Below, one piece after another: positions 7,817 to 17,059 of a stretch of 64,000 bases of DNA. The notes under the pieces were generated by a model. It saw nothing but the letters and a program-made list of their open reading frames with translations. It did no database searches and was not told where the DNA came from. The first letter of the stretch is position 1; the number at the start of each line of letters is the position of its first letter. A program made the translations under genes and the position numbers. The stretch is from Motilibacter rhizosphaerae (GTDB lineage: Bacteria > Actinomycetota > Actinomycetes > Motilibacterales > Motilibacteraceae). Location of the stretch: the NCBI RefSeq assembly GCF_004216915.1, contig NZ_SGXD01000001.1, positions 1,007,013 to 1,071,012 of the forward strand, written 5' to 3'.

Positions 7817-9282
7817 GGTCCCTCCAGCAGGCGGCGGACGCGCAGCAGCAGGATCTCCAGCTGCTGCGCGGAGGCCACCTCGAGCTCGGTCTCGGGGTCG
7901 TTGTCGAGCCGCTGCCGCAGCAGGGCCAGCATCTCGTCGGCCGTGCGCCCGCTCGCGCGCACGACGTAGGTGAAGCCGAAGCGCTCCTCGTACGCCGCGT
8001 TGCCCGTCGCGATCTCCGCCAGCACCGCCGTGTCCGCCCCGTCGGCTCCGGCCTGCTCGCGCCGCTCCTGGCTGCCCGCGCGAGGCTTCTCGCCGATCCG
8101 GGGGTGGGCCAGCAGTGCCTCCAGCCGGTCACGGTCGGGGAGGGTGTTCCACACCTCCTCGGCGACCGAGGGGAGCGCGTCGAGGAAGGGCCTGCGACTC
8201 AGCACGTCCTCGACCCACCGCGACGACCCGCACACCGCTGTGAGCTCGCGGCGCAGCGCCGCCTCCGGCAGCGCGTCGAGCCACCGCTCGGCCCACTCGC
8301 GTCGCCCGGCCGCGGTGGGCACGGCGGCGGTGCGCAGCCGCGCGACCCCGCCGTCCGGGTGCACGGTGAGCAGGAGCTCGCGGACCGGCTCGGCGCTGTC
8401 GACCGCGAGGTGGTGGCGCTGGTCCGGCTGCAACGGCGTCGGCGGCACCAGCGGGACCCACTCCTCGCGGGAGCTCCGCCCGCTCAGCTCGGCCGACTCG
8501 GGCGCATTGCCCTTGAAGTGGCGCGTGTCCAGGATGACCTGCCGCAGCGTGCACTCGGTCGCCAGCGTGAGGCGCACCCAGTCCGCTCCCGGACCGCGCC
8601 GCCGCCTCGTCTCCCAGCCCTCGCCCATGCTGCGCGCCTCACCGGGCGCGACGAGGTTGGCCCTGCGCCCGAAGTGCATGTCGCTGCAGGACGGCACGAT
8701 CCCGCCCCACTCCGCGGCCGCGAGGTCGACGGTGAGCCCGTCGGCGAGCCGTGGGTCGGGCAGCGCCGGGCCGTGCACGCGGAGCCGCGCGATGCCGCCG
8801 TCCGGCGCGGCGCGGAGCCGGACGTGGGTGACCGTCCGCGACACCGGCACGGGCAGCGCGTGGAGCGCGTCGGGCTCGAGCGGCTGCGGCGGCAGCAGCT
8901 CCTCCCACTCCGCGGCGAGGACCTCAGAAGGGGAGGGGTTGCCGGGCAGCCAGGTCCCGTCGAGGGCGGCGGACTCCATCTGGTTGCCGGAGAACCACCC
9001 GGTGTCCACGACGACGACCGTCGGGACGCCCGGGGCGCCGAGCCTGATGACCGCCCAGTCGGCCGCGCCGTCGTAGCGCCGCTCCCCGCGGCGGCGCCGC
9101 GTCTCCCACCCGTCCATCCACTGGCCGTGCTCGTCGTAGGTCCCGCGCCGGCTCACCGGCCGGTCGGGCTGCAGCATCCGCTCGGCGGGGCCGAAGAACT
9201 CGTCGCTCACTGCGATGACCGTGCCGCCGAAGCGCGCCCCCGTGAGGTCGGGGTACGCGTCGAGCCGCGGGTCCGTGCTCAT
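7813..9282 (-). CDS. alc: allantoicase fused to OHCU decarboxylase
   Basis: 489-residue bifunctional protein. Residues ~1-325 are an allantoicase (allantoate to ureidoglycolate plus urea) with its two related halves: GARFGGTVIAVSDEFF and DGWETRRRRG in the first, GGIVPSCSDMHFGRRANLV and GEGWETRRRRG in the second. Residues ~330-489 are an OHCU decarboxylase domain (OHCU to S-allantoin) with CGSSRWVEDVLSRRPF and the catalytic AHPRIGEKP motif at about 392-399. The reading frame runs through without a stop. The two joined activities are not consecutive: allantoinase acts between them. ATGA overlaps link it to allantoinase upstream and hydroxyisourate hydrolase downstream. The urea released can feed the urease encoded at 19839-24336. 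Confidence 0.92.
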   Translation of the reverse strand: MSTDPRLDAYPDLTGARFGGTVIAVSDEFFGPAERMLQPDRPVSRRGTYDEHGQWMDGWETRRRRGERRYDGAADWAVIRLGAPGVPTVVVVDTGWFSGNQMESAALDGTWLPGNPSPSEVLAAEWEELLPPQPLEPDALHALPVPVSRTVTHVRLRAAPDGGIARLRVHGPALPDPRLADGLTVDLAAAEWGGIVPSCSDMHFGRRANLVAPGEARSMGEGWETRRRRGPGADWVRLTLATECTLRQVILDTRHFKGNAPESAELSGRSSREEWVPLVPPTPLQPDQRHHLAVDSAEPVRELLLTVHPDGGVARLRTAAVPTAAGRREWAERWLDALPEAALRRELTAVCGSSRWVEDVLSRRPFLDALPSVAEEVWNTLPDRDRLEALLAHPRIGEKPRAGSQERREQAGADGADTAVLAEIATGNAAYEERFGFTYVVRASGRTADEMLALLRQRLDNDPETELEVASAQQLEILLLRVRRLLEGP

Positions 9283-10625
9283 GCGCCCGCCCCGACGGAG
9301 ACGCCACGGTTGAGCAGCAGGCCACGCGGCGGCGCCGCCTGCTCGACGCGCTCGCCGCGGAGCCACGTCTGGGCCACCACACCGGAGAGCCGCTTGCCGT
9401 GCCATGGCGAGATCTTGTGCCGCTGCAGCAGGTCCTCGGCCTTCACCACGAACTCCGCATCGGGGTCCCACACCACGAGGTCCGCGTCCTTCCCCACGTC
9501 GATGCCGCCCTTCTGCGGCAGGCCGGCGATGCGCGCCGGTGTCGCCGACTGCCAGCGCGCCATGTCGACGAGTCCGTAGCCGAGCTGGCGCGCCGCGGTC
9601 CAGACGACGGGGAGGGAGGTCTGGATGCCCGAGATGCCGCCCCACGCCGTACCGAAGTCCCCGGTGTCGAGGGACTTCACCTCCGGCGACGCCGGTGAGT
9701 GGTCCGAGACCATGCAGTCGATGACGCCGTCGCCCAGGGCGCGCCACAGCGCAGCGCGGTTGGCCTCCGAGCGCACGGGGGGCGCGCACTTGCACTGGGT
9801 CGCACCGTCGGGGATGTCCTCTGCGCTCAGCGAGAGGTAGTGCGGGCACGTCTCGACCGTGATCGGCAGCCCTTCGGCGCGGGCGGACCGCAGCAGCGGC
9901 AGGCACTCCTGCGCCGAGAGGTGGAGGATGTGCGCGCGGCCACCGGTCGTGCGGACCGCGTCGATGACCGACTGCACGGCTTCGACCTCGGCCTCGGGAG
10001 GGCGGGAGGCGACGTACGCGGCGTAGCTCCGGCCCTGCGGCGCAGGCGCGCGCTCCAGCGGCCCGGGTGCCTCCGCGTGCACGATCACCGGGACGCCGAG
10101 CCGCGCGGTCACCGCGAGCGCGCGCTCGAGCTCGCCCGGCCCGATGGAGCAGAACTCGTCGACACCGCTCGGCACGAGAAACACCTTGAAGCCACACACA
10201 CCGGCGGCCACGAGCGGCGCGACGGACGACGTGTCGTCGGAGGTGATGCCTCCCCAGAAGGCGACGTCGACGACGACCTGGTCCTGCGCCGCCGCGCGCT
10301 TCTCCGCCAGAGCCCCGACCGTCGTCGTGGCCGGGATGGAGTTCAGCGGCATGTCGACGATGGTCGTGACACCACCGGCGGCAGCGGCGGCGGTGGCCGT
10401 TGCGAAGCCCTCCCACTGCGTACGTCCCGGCTCGTTGACGTGCACGTGGCTGTCGACGAGCCCGGGAGACACGACGAGCCCGGTCACGTCGTGGAGCTCG
10501 ACGTCACGGGGGAGCGGCGCGGTCCCAGAGAGGACCGCGCTGATCGCGCCCTCGTCGATCAGGACCGTCGCCGGGCGCACCCCGGAGGGCAGCACCACAC
10601 GGTCGCTGCGCAGGGCTGTGGTCAC
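9279..10625 (-). CDS. allB: allantoinase
   Basis: 448-residue dihydroorotase-like amidohydrolase that opens allantoin to allantoate. The dinuclear metal site is readable: HxH in LVDSHVHVNEPGRTQWEG, the lysine to be carbamylated in VCGFKVFLVPSGVDEF, histidines in VIVHAEAPG and ILHLSAQE, and the aspartate in CMVSDHSPASPEVK. The start is a GTG at 10625 whose GTGA overlaps the stop of the xanthine dehydrogenase molybdo-subunit. It lies between xdhA and the fused allantoicase, all within one coupled operon. Dihydropyrimidinase or hydantoinase activity is the main alternative in this superfamily, but the context favours allantoin. Confidence 0.94.
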   Translation of the reverse strand: MTTALRSDRVVLPSGVRPATVLIDEGAISAVLSGTAPLPRDVELHDVTGLVVSPGLVDSHVHVNEPGRTQWEGFATATAAAAAGGVTTIVDMPLNSIPATTTVGALAEKRAAAQDQVVVDVAFWGGITSDDTSSVAPLVAAGVCGFKVFLVPSGVDEFCSIGPGELERALAVTARLGVPVIVHAEAPGPLERAPAPQGRSYAAYVASRPPEAEVEAVQSVIDAVRTTGGRAHILHLSAQECLPLLRSARAEGLPITVETCPHYLSLSAEDIPDGATQCKCAPPVRSEANRAALWRALGDGVIDCMVSDHSPASPEVKSLDTGDFGTAWGGISGIQTSLPVVWTAARQLGYGLVDMARWQSATPARIAGLPQKGGIDVGKDADLVVWDPDAEFVVKAEDLLQRHKISPWHGKRLSGVVAQTWLRGERVEQAAPPRGLLLNRGVSVGAGA

Positions 10626-12847
10626 GGCGTCTCCTCCACGACGAGGTCCTCGGGGCGCACCGGCAGGCGGGTCAGCGGGTTCCCGGTCGCCGCCCGCAGC
10701 GCGGCGACGACGGCGGCGGGCGAGCTCACGTGGGGCGCCTCGCCGACGCCCTTCGCGCCGTACGGCGCCCGCGGGTCGGGCACCTCGACCAGGCGGACGT
10801 CGACGTCCGGGACGTCGAGCGTCGTCGGCAGCAGGTAGTCGCCGAAGCCCGGGCCGAGCACGCGACCGCCGTCGAGCACGAGCTCCTCCATCAGCGCGAG
10901 CCCGGCTCCCTGCACGGACCCGCCCTCCACCTGCCCGAGCAGACCGAGCGGGCTCAGCGCGCGGCCGACGTCCTGCGCGGTCGCGAGCTGCACGAGCCGG
11001 GAGGTCCCGAGGTCGAGGTCGACGTCGACGACGGCGCGGTGCGCGACGTACGCGAAGGCGACGTGCGGCGAGCCCTGCCCGCGCGCGTCGAGCCCCGTCG
11101 TGGGGTGGTGGCGGTAGGTCCGTTCGGCGTCCACACCGTCGCCGACGAGCTCGCCGAGCGGGACGGACTCCCCGGCCTCGGAGGCGACCGCCCTGCCCTC
11201 GAGGAGCTCCCACGCCCCAGCGGGTACGCCGCGGCCCGCCGCCCGCACGCGCAGCTCGTCGGCCACGGCGGCGCAGGCCATCCGCACCGCACCGCCGGAC
11301 ACCCAGGTCTGCCGGGCCGCGCTCGTCGAGCCGGCTGAGGCGATCGAGGTGTCCGCCTGCAGCAGCTCGACCTCGTCGACACCGAGCTCGGAGCGGACGA
11401 TCTGGCGCGCCAGCGTGACGAACCCCTGCCCGACCTCGGCGCAGGCGCTGCGCACGACGGCGCGCACGGTGCCGTCCACGACCTCCAGCCGGACGTGCGC
11501 CGTCGAGGGGTCGTCGTAGCCCTCGGAGAACGCAATGTTCTTGTAGCCGAGAGCGATGCCGATGCCGCGGCGCACCCGTGCAGGATCGGCGCAGCGGCCC
11601 TGGCCGCCCGGCAGGAGGAGCTCGTCGGCCTCGTCGTGCCGTGCCGGCAGCGGGATCTGCGCGAGCTCGGCGAGCACCTCGTGGGCGGGTGACGGGTCGA
11701 CGACCTCCTGCCCGGTGGGCAGGCGGTCGCCGGGACGTACGGCGTTGATCTCGCGCAGCTGCAGCGGGTCCATGTCGAGCGCCGCAGCGAGCCGGTCCAT
11801 CTGGGCCTCGTGGCCCGCGCACACCTGCACGACGCCGAACCCGCGCATCGCGCCGTTGGGTGGGTTGTTTGTGCGCACCACCAGGCCCTCGAGGCGCGCG
11901 TTGGGCACGGCGTACGGGCCGGCGGCCATCGTCGTCGCGTTGCCCACGACCGCCCAGGACGAGCTCTGGTACGCGCCACCGTCGAGCAGGATCCGCGCGC
12001 TCACCGAGACGAGGCGGCCGTCGCGCGTCGCCGTGTGCCGGTAGTGCATGCGCGCGGGGTGCCGGTGCACGTGGCCGAGGAACGACTCCTGCCTGGTGTA
12101 CACCATCTTCACGGGCTTGCCGGTGAGCATGGCGAGCAGGCTGCAGTGCACCTGCAGCGTCACGTCCTCCCGGCCGCCGAACGCGCCGCCGACCCCGCCG
12201 AGCGTGACCCGGACGAGCTCGGACGGCAGGGCGAGGCAGTCCGCCACCTGGCGCTGGTCGACGTGGAGCCACTGGGTGGCGACGGTGAGATCGACGCCGC
12301 CGTCGGCCGCCGGGACGGCCAGCGCGGCCTCGGGGGCGAGGAACGCCTGGTCCTGCACGCCGATGACGTAGTCGCCCTCGACCACGACGTCGCCCTCGGC
12401 CTCCGGGTCGCCGTGCTCCACCACCAGGTGGCGGTAGGTGTCGTCCACGGCGAGCTCGGGATCGGTCAGGGGAGCCAGCACCTCCCAGGTCGCGACGACG
12501 GCGCGGGCGCCGGCCTCGGCGGCGGCGCGGGTCTCGGCCGCGACGGCTGCGACGGGCTCGCCGTGGTAGCGCGCGACGTCGCTGACGAAGACCGCCTGAT
12601 CGGTGACATCCAGCCCGTAGCAGGGGTTCCCCGGCACGTCGGCCGAAGTCGCGACGCGGACGACGCCCGCCACCGCGTACGCCGGGGTGACGTCGAGCGC
12701 GACGAGCCGGGCGTGCGGGTGGGGGCAGCGGACGGTCGCCCCGTGCAGCATGCCGGGGACGATGAGGTCGTTGGCGTAGGTGAAGGTTCCCGTCGCCTTG
12801 GCCGTGCCGTCGGGCCGACGAGCGCTCCCGCCGATCCGCTCGGTCAC
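10622..12847 (-). CDS. xdhA: xanthine dehydrogenase, molybdopterin-binding subunit
   Basis: 741-residue molybdenum-cofactor subunit (E. coli-type naming). It hydroxylates hypoxanthine and xanthine to urate with the FAD and Fe-S partners encoded just upstream. Signatures are GGVGGAFGGREDVTLQVH (cofactor contact), GAMRGFGVVQV with the substrate-site arginine, CAEVGQGFVTLARQIV, and AKGVGEAPHVSSPAAV with the catalytic glutamate. The GTG start at 12847 overlaps the Fe-S subunit stop (GTGA). At ~740 residues it is a normal split-subunit form. A close relative acting on another N-heterocycle cannot be excluded, but uricase and allantoin genes in the same cluster make xanthine the best guess. Confidence 0.93.
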   Translation of the reverse strand: MTERIGGSARRPDGTAKATGTFTYANDLIVPGMLHGATVRCPHPHARLVALDVTPAYAVAGVVRVATSADVPGNPCYGLDVTDQAVFVSDVARYHGEPVAAVAAETRAAAEAGARAVVATWEVLAPLTDPELAVDDTYRHLVVEHGDPEAEGDVVVEGDYVIGVQDQAFLAPEAALAVPAADGGVDLTVATQWLHVDQRQVADCLALPSELVRVTLGGVGGAFGGREDVTLQVHCSLLAMLTGKPVKMVYTRQESFLGHVHRHPARMHYRHTATRDGRLVSVSARILLDGGAYQSSSWAVVGNATTMAAGPYAVPNARLEGLVVRTNNPPNGAMRGFGVVQVCAGHEAQMDRLAAALDMDPLQLREINAVRPGDRLPTGQEVVDPSPAHEVLAELAQIPLPARHDEADELLLPGGQGRCADPARVRRGIGIALGYKNIAFSEGYDDPSTAHVRLEVVDGTVRAVVRSACAEVGQGFVTLARQIVRSELGVDEVELLQADTSIASAGSTSAARQTWVSGGAVRMACAAVADELRVRAAGRGVPAGAWELLEGRAVASEAGESVPLGELVGDGVDAERTYRHHPTTGLDARGQGSPHVAFAYVAHRAVVDVDLDLGTSRLVQLATAQDVGRALSPLGLLGQVEGGSVQGAGLALMEELVLDGGRVLGPGFGDYLLPTTLDVPDVDVRLVEVPDPRAPYGAKGVGEAPHVSSPAAVVAALRAATGNPLTRLPVRPEDLVVEETP

Positions 12848-13308
12848 GCGTCCTCCGCCGCGAGGGCGTGGACCGCGGCGATGATGCGGGCGTATCCCGT
12901 GCAGCGGCAGAGGTTCCCGCTCAGCGCCTCGCGCACGGCGGTGTCGCTCGGGTGCGGGTCCGCGGCCAGCAGGGCCGTGATCGCGACGGCCATCCCCGGC
13001 GTGCAGAAGCCGCACTGGACGGCCCCGGCCTCGACGAGGGCCTGCTGCACGCGCGAGGGTGCGTCAGGGGTGCCGAGGCCGGCGGCCGTCGTCACCTCGC
13101 GCCCTTCCGCATCGGCGGCCAGCACGGTGCAGCTCGTGGCGAGCGTCCCGTCGAGCAGCACGCTGCAGGTCCCGCACCGGCCCTGCAGGCAGCCCTCCTT
13201 GACCGCGGTGCATCCGACGCGCTCGCGCAGCGCCGCGAGCAGGGTGTCGGAGGCGGCATCCTCCCCGAGCTCGTGCGGGGTGCCGTCGACCGAGAGCACC
13301 CAGCTCAT
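12844..13308 (-). CDS. xdhC: xanthine dehydrogenase, [2Fe-2S] subunit
   Basis: 154-residue iron-sulfur subunit carrying two [2Fe-2S] clusters that pass electrons from molybdenum to FAD. The plant-ferredoxin cluster ligands are C40, C45, C48 (EGCLQGRCGTCSV) and C60 (TSCTV). The second cluster uses VQCGFCTPGM and GNLCRCTGY, all four cysteines present. The ATG at 13308 overlaps the FAD-subunit stop. The symbol follows E. coli naming for the Fe-S subunit and must not be confused with the XdhC-type insertion chaperone encoded at 14289. Confidence 0.94.
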   Translation of the reverse strand: MSWVLSVDGTPHELGEDAASDTLLAALRERVGCTAVKEGCLQGRCGTCSVLLDGTLATSCTVLAADAEGREVTTAAGLGTPDAPSRVQQALVEAGAVQCGFCTPGMAVAITALLAADPHPSDTAVREALSGNLCRCTGYARIIAAVHALAAEDA

Positions 13309-14114
13309 GCGGCGACCGGCTCGAGCTGCGCGGCGGCCCGGCCGACCGCGCGGGCGGCGAGGACGCCGGCCGTGCGCCGTCGGTGGGCGGCACTGGTGCG
13401 CAGTCCGGACGTGGCCCAGCCGATCCCGCGCTCCACCAGCGCCGCGACCTGGGCGAGTGCAGTCGGGTCGAGCGCGCTCGCGGCCACGGCCTCCGCCTCC
13501 GGCATGCGCAGCGGCTCGCTGGCCACGCCGCCGACGGCGATCCGCACACCGCCCGGACCGAGCACCGCCGCGGCGCTCGCCGTTGCCCCGATGACGGCCT
13601 GGCGCTCTCCCGCCTTGAGGTACGCGACTCCCGGCCCCGGGAGCGCGTAGACCACCGCGGTGACGAGCTCGTCGGGGCGCCGGGCCTCCGCGCGCCAGGC
13701 AGTGAGCGGCAGCCGGCGCAGGCCGCCGCGGCTCTGCACGAGGACGTCGGCCTCGAGGGCGGCGAGCGCGGTGACGAGGTCCCCTGCGCCTCCCGTGCCG
13801 AGCGCGCCGCCGACCGTGCCCGACCCGCGCTGGGCGGGTGAGCCCACGGTCAGGGCCGTCGCCCGCAGCAGCGGCAGCTCCCCGCTGACCAGCTCGGCGT
13901 AGGTCGTCATCGCCCCGACGACGACGCGGTCCCCGATGACCTCGACGCGCCGCAGCTCGGGGATGCGCTGGAGCGACACCAGGTGCGGCGGGTCGAGCCG
14001 CCCCGCCGACCGGTCGACGAGCAGCGTCGTCCCCCCGGCGACGGGCACAGCTCCCGGGAGGTCGGCGAGCGCGTCGAGGGCAGCGCTCACGCTGGTGGGT
14101 CGGGCGACGGTCAA
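13305..14114 (-). CDS. xdhB: xanthine dehydrogenase, FAD-binding subunit
   Basis: 269 residues from a TTG start at 14114. I chose it because AAGGAG lies six bases upstream and the protein then begins LTVARPTSVSAALDAL, the normal family start; the ATG at 14189 would add a polar leader across the presumed promoter. FAD-site segments are AVPVAGGTTLLVDRSAG, VVVGAMTTYAEL and QRGSGTVGGALGTGGAGDL. The C-terminal CO-dehydrogenase-flavoprotein domain follows. It heads the minus-strand operon xdhB-xdhC-xdhA-allB-alc/uraD-uraH, every junction being a 4-base overlap. The repeat at 14185-14201 lies 70 bases upstream. Confidence 0.9.
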   Translation of the reverse strand: MTVARPTSVSAALDALADLPGAVPVAGGTTLLVDRSAGRLDPPHLVSLQRIPELRRVEVIGDRVVVGAMTTYAELVSGELPLLRATALTVGSPAQRGSGTVGGALGTGGAGDLVTALAALEADVLVQSRGGLRRLPLTAWRAEARRPDELVTAVVYALPGPGVAYLKAGERQAVIGATASAAAVLGPGGVRIAVGGVASEPLRMPEAEAVAASALDPTALAQVAALVERGIGWATSGLRTSAAHRRRTAGVLAARAVGRAAAQLEPVAA

Positions 14115-14184
14115 CCGCTGCTCCTTCCGGCTCTCGGGGCGGCCACCGGTCACGCTGCCACACGCGAGGGGCGCTCCGGCCGTC

Positions 14185-14201
14185 GGCAACCGCGCCGAAA
14201 C
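14185..14201 (+). promoter_or_regulatory. candidate operator, GGCAAC-N6-GAAAC
   Basis: GGCAAC (14185-14190), six bases, GAAAC (14197-14201) in the 174-base divergent region between the xdh operon (start 14114) and the XdhC-type gene (start 14289). It matches the uricase and permease elements except for one A-to-C change in the first half. The flanking bases also match the uricase copy: AACCG, one variable base, then GCCGAAACAGC. Its position could serve both divergent promoters. Confidence 0.55.
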
Positions 14202-14288
14202 AGCTGCACCGGTGAGGTTTTACACCGTGGACATCTGCGCCGCTGTCGCGTTCACCCAGCCGCGACGTGGGCTTCCTACCGTGGTGCC

Positions 14289-15239
14289 ATGCTGCGCGAG
14301 GTGTGGCCGTTCGTCGCGGCCGAGCGGGGAGCCGGGCGACGGGTGGTGCTGGCCAGGCTCGTCGCGCGCTCCGGCCCCGGAGCGCGCCCGGTCGGTGCGG
14401 CCCTGGCGGTGTCCGAGTCCGGCGCGTGGGCCGGGTCCGTGTCCGGCGGCTGCGTCGACGGTGACGTGCTCGCCGTCGCCCGTGCCGTGCTGGACGGAGC
14501 GGCACCGCGTACCGTCCGCTGCTCGGCCGGGGGCGACCGGATGCCGTGGGAGGCGGGGCCCAGCTGCCGCTCGCTGCTGCAGGTGCTCGTCGCGCCCGCC
14601 CCCGAGGACGGGACCGTGGTCGCGGTGTCGGAAGCACTGGAGGGTGTGGTGCCGGTGACGGTGCGGACGTCGCTCGACCCGCCGTACGCGATGGTGCTGG
14701 GGGAGGACCCGTTGCCCGGAAGGACGTTCGACGAGGTGCTCGACCCTCGTCCGCTGCTCGTGCTCGTCGGCGCCACCGACGTCGCCACGGCCCTGGCGCC
14801 GTTGGCCGACGCGGTCGGGAGGCGGGTCGTCGTGGTCGACCCGCGGCCGGACTTCGCGCAGCCGCAGCGCGTCCCCGGCTCCGAGGTCCGGTGCGCGTGG
14901 CCGCAGCAGGTCCTGCCCTCGCTGGGGCTGCAGGAGCGCGACGCCGTGCTCGTCCTCACCCACGACGCGAAGATCGACGACCCGGCCCTGCGCGCCGCCC
15001 TCGGCACCGCCGCGGGGCACATCGGCGTGCTCGGCAGCCGGGCCACGCACGCCGAGCGCCTCTCCCGACTGGCGGGAGCGCCGGGGCTGGGACGGATCTC
15101 GGGCCCGGCCGGCCTCGACCTCGGCGGCAGCACGGCAGCGGAGGTGGCGCTGTCGATGCTCGCCGAGGTCGTGGCCGTGGCGCACGGGCGCGGGGGAGAG
15201 CGGCTCTCGGCCACGATGGGGCCGGTGCAGGCCGCATGA
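14289..15239 (+). CDS. XdhC/CoxI-family molybdoenzyme maturation protein
   Basis: 316 residues. XdhC-type proteins bind sulfurated molybdenum cofactor and deliver it to xanthine dehydrogenase. The N-terminal XdhC/CoxI domain shows SGGCVDGDVLAVARAVLDG, with the cysteine thought to contact cofactor. The C-terminal Rossmann-like domain shows VVVVDPRPDFAQPQRVPG, VLVLTHDAKIDDPALRAAL, HIGVLGSRATHAERL and GGSTAAEVALSMLAEVVA. The ATG at 14289 gives a compact leader downstream of the divergent control region. The following gene overlaps by ATGA, so the chaperone and a cofactor-editing enzyme are co-made. Confidence 0.92.
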   Translation: MLREVWPFVAAERGAGRRVVLARLVARSGPGARPVGAALAVSESGAWAGSVSGGCVDGDVLAVARAVLDGAAPRTVRCSAGGDRMPWEAGPSCRSLLQVLVAPAPEDGTVVAVSEALEGVVPVTVRTSLDPPYAMVLGEDPLPGRTFDEVLDPRPLLVLVGATDVATALAPLADAVGRRVVVVDPRPDFAQPQRVPGSEVRCAWPQQVLPSLGLQERDAVLVLTHDAKIDDPALRAALGTAAGHIGVLGSRATHAERLSRLAGAPGLGRISGPAGLDLGGSTAAEVALSMLAEVVAVAHGRGGERLSATMGPVQAA

Positions 15240-15790
15240 GCGTCTGGGCCCTGGTCCTCGCCGCCGGCGCCTCGCGCCGCCTCGGCCGTCCCAAGCAGCT
15301 CGAGGTCGTCCGTGGTCGCCCGCTGCTGGCGCACGCCCTCGACGCCGCGTCCGCCGCGGACGAGGTGCTCGTGCTCACCGGGGCGTACGCCGAGCGGATG
15401 GGCGGCCTGCTGCCCGACGTGCCCGTCCTCCACATCGCGAACTGGGGGCGCGGGATGGGTCACGTCCTCGCCTGCGGCGTCCGCGCCCTGCCGCCCGAGG
15501 CGGAGGCCGTGGTCGTGCTCCTGGCGGACACCCCCGGGATCGGGGCGAGCGCCGTGGGTGAGGTGATCGCGGCCTGGCACGCCGGCGCCGGGCCCGTCGT
15601 CTCGGCGGAGTACGACGGCGTCTCCGGGCACCCGCGGCTCTTCGACCGGTCGCTGTTCGCGGAGCTCGGGGACCTCGAGGGTGACACCGGCGCGGCCTCG
15701 CTGCTGCAGCGCCACCCGGTGGCCCTGGTGCCCGTCCTGGGCGACCCCGTCGACATCGACGACGAGGAGACCCTCGCCCTCGCGCGCTGA
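15236..15790 (+). CDS. MobA/MocA-like molybdenum cofactor nucleotidyltransferase
   Basis: 184 residues of the NTP-transferase fold. Such enzymes attach CMP or GMP to molybdopterin; next to xanthine dehydrogenase the cytidylyltransferase (MocA) role is expected. The nucleotide loop LVLAAGASRRLGRPKQL is intact, with the metal-binding aspartate in VVLLADTPGIGA and the segment GVSGHPRLFDRSLF. It is slightly shorter than typical MocA (~190-200). Coupled to the XdhC-type gene by a 4-base overlap. It ends six bases before the convergent codA-like gene. Confidence 0.88.
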   Translation: MSVWALVLAAGASRRLGRPKQLEVVRGRPLLAHALDAASAADEVLVLTGAYAERMGGLLPDVPVLHIANWGRGMGHVLACGVRALPPEAEAVVVLLADTPGIGASAVGEVIAAWHAGAGPVVSAEYDGVSGHPRLFDRSLFAELGDLEGDTGAASLLQRHPVALVPVLGDPVDIDDEETLALAR

Positions 15791-15796
15791 GGATCC

Positions 15797-17059
15797 TCAA
15801 CGGGGACGGAAGTCCACCGCCTCCTCGTCCCCGTGCCACACGACCCTGCTCTGCGCCGGCTCCGTCCGCGCCACGACCTTCCCGTCGCGCAGCACGGCGA
15901 AGCGGCGCGGCTGCAGCCGCAGCGCCTCCGCCTCCGAGGTGGCGTCGTGCACCACGAGGTCGGCCGGGCCGCCGAGGCGGATGCCGTAGTCCGCGAGCCC
16001 GAGGGCCGCTGCCGGCGCGGTGGTCACCATGGAGACCAGCCGCCGCAGCTCCTCGTCCCCGCTGAGGTGGCCGATGTGGGCGAGCACGAACGCCGCCTGC
16101 ATCGGGTCGCCGGAGCCGAGGGGGTACCACGGGTCCATCACCGAGTCGTGCCCGACCGCGACGTTGACCCCGGCCGCCTGCAGCTCCTTGACCCGGGTGA
16201 GCCCACGGCGCACCGGTCCGGTGTCGAAGCGCCCCTGCAGCACGGCGTTGTCGAGCGGGTTGACCGTCATGTGCAGGCCGGCGCGGGCGATGTTGCGGAT
16301 GAGGCGGTACGCGTAGGCCGCGCCGTAGGAGCCCATCGCCGTGGTGTGGCTGGCGGTGACCCGCCCGGACATGCCGCGCTTGATCGTCTCGGCGGCCATG
16401 ACCTCGACGAAGCGCGCGTGGTCGTCGTCGGTCTCGTCGCAGTGGATGTCGACCCGCAGCCCGTGCTCCTCGGCGAGCGCGAAGGCGAACTGCACGCTCG
16501 CCACACCGTCCTCGCGGGTGAGCTCGTAGTGCGGGATGCCCCCGACGACGTCGGCGCCGAGCGCGACCGCCTTGCGCATCAGCGCTTCCCCGCCCGCGAA
16601 GCCGAGGACGCCCTGCTGCGGGAAGGCGACGATCTGCAGGTCGACGAGCCCCCGCGCCTCCTCGCGCAGCTCGACCAGTGCCCGCAGCGCGCGGAGCTCG
16701 GGGTCGCAGACGTCGACGTGCGTGCGGACGTGCTGGACGCCGTGGGCGAGCTGCCAGCGGAGGACCTGCCGCGTACGCGCCAGCACGTCGTCGACGGAGA
16801 GGGTGGCGACCCGCTCGGCCCAGACGGCGATCCCCTCGAACAGCGAGCCGGAGACGTTGGGCCGGGGCTGGCCGACGGTGAGCACGGCATCGAGGTGGAT
16901 GTGCGGCTCGACGAGCGGCGGGGTCACCAGCCGGCCGGCCAGGTCGAGGACCTGCGCCGGACTGCCGTCGGGCTCGACGAACCTGCCGTCCTGCACGGCG
17001 AGGTCGACGAGCTCCGGGACGCCCGGGAGGCGGGCGCCCCGGAGGAGCAGGTCGCTCAC
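15797..17059 (-). CDS. codA: cytosine deaminase-type amidohydrolase
   Basis: 420 residues, the length of CodA. It is expected to deaminate cytosine to uracil; CodA relatives also act on isoguanine, 5-methylcytosine or creatinine. Metal and catalytic residues: H53 and H55 ([11 protein letters not shown]), [13 protein letters not shown] (histidine and proton-shuttle glutamate), [13 protein letters not shown] (histidine), and the aspartate in [18 protein letters not shown]. The last segment is close to the CodA signature. It is the third gene of an operon with an NCS1 permease and a Rieske oxygenase; its ATG overlaps the oxygenase stop by four bases. Uracil is the likely product, but the exact base is uncertain. 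Confidence 0.88.
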   Translation of the reverse strand: MSDLLLRGARLPGVPELVDLAVQDGRFVEPDGSPAQVLDLAGRLVTPPLVEPHIHLDAVLTVGQPRPNVSGSLFEGIAVWAERVATLSVDDVLARTRQVLRWQLAHGVQHVRTHVDVCDPELRALRALVELREEARGLVDLQIVAFPQQGVLGFAGGEALMRKAVALGADVVGGIPHYELTREDGVASVQFAFALAEEHGLRVDIHCDETDDDHARFVEVMAAETIKRGMSGRVTASHTTAMGSYGAAYAYRLIRNIARAGLHMTVNPLDNAVLQGRFDTGPVRRGLTRVKELQAAGVNVAVGHDSVMDPWYPLGSGDPMQAAFVLAHIGHLSGDEELRRLVSMVTTAPAAALGLADYGIRLGGPADLVVHDATSEAEALRLQPRRFAVLRDGKVVARTEPAQSRVVWHGDEEAVDFRPR

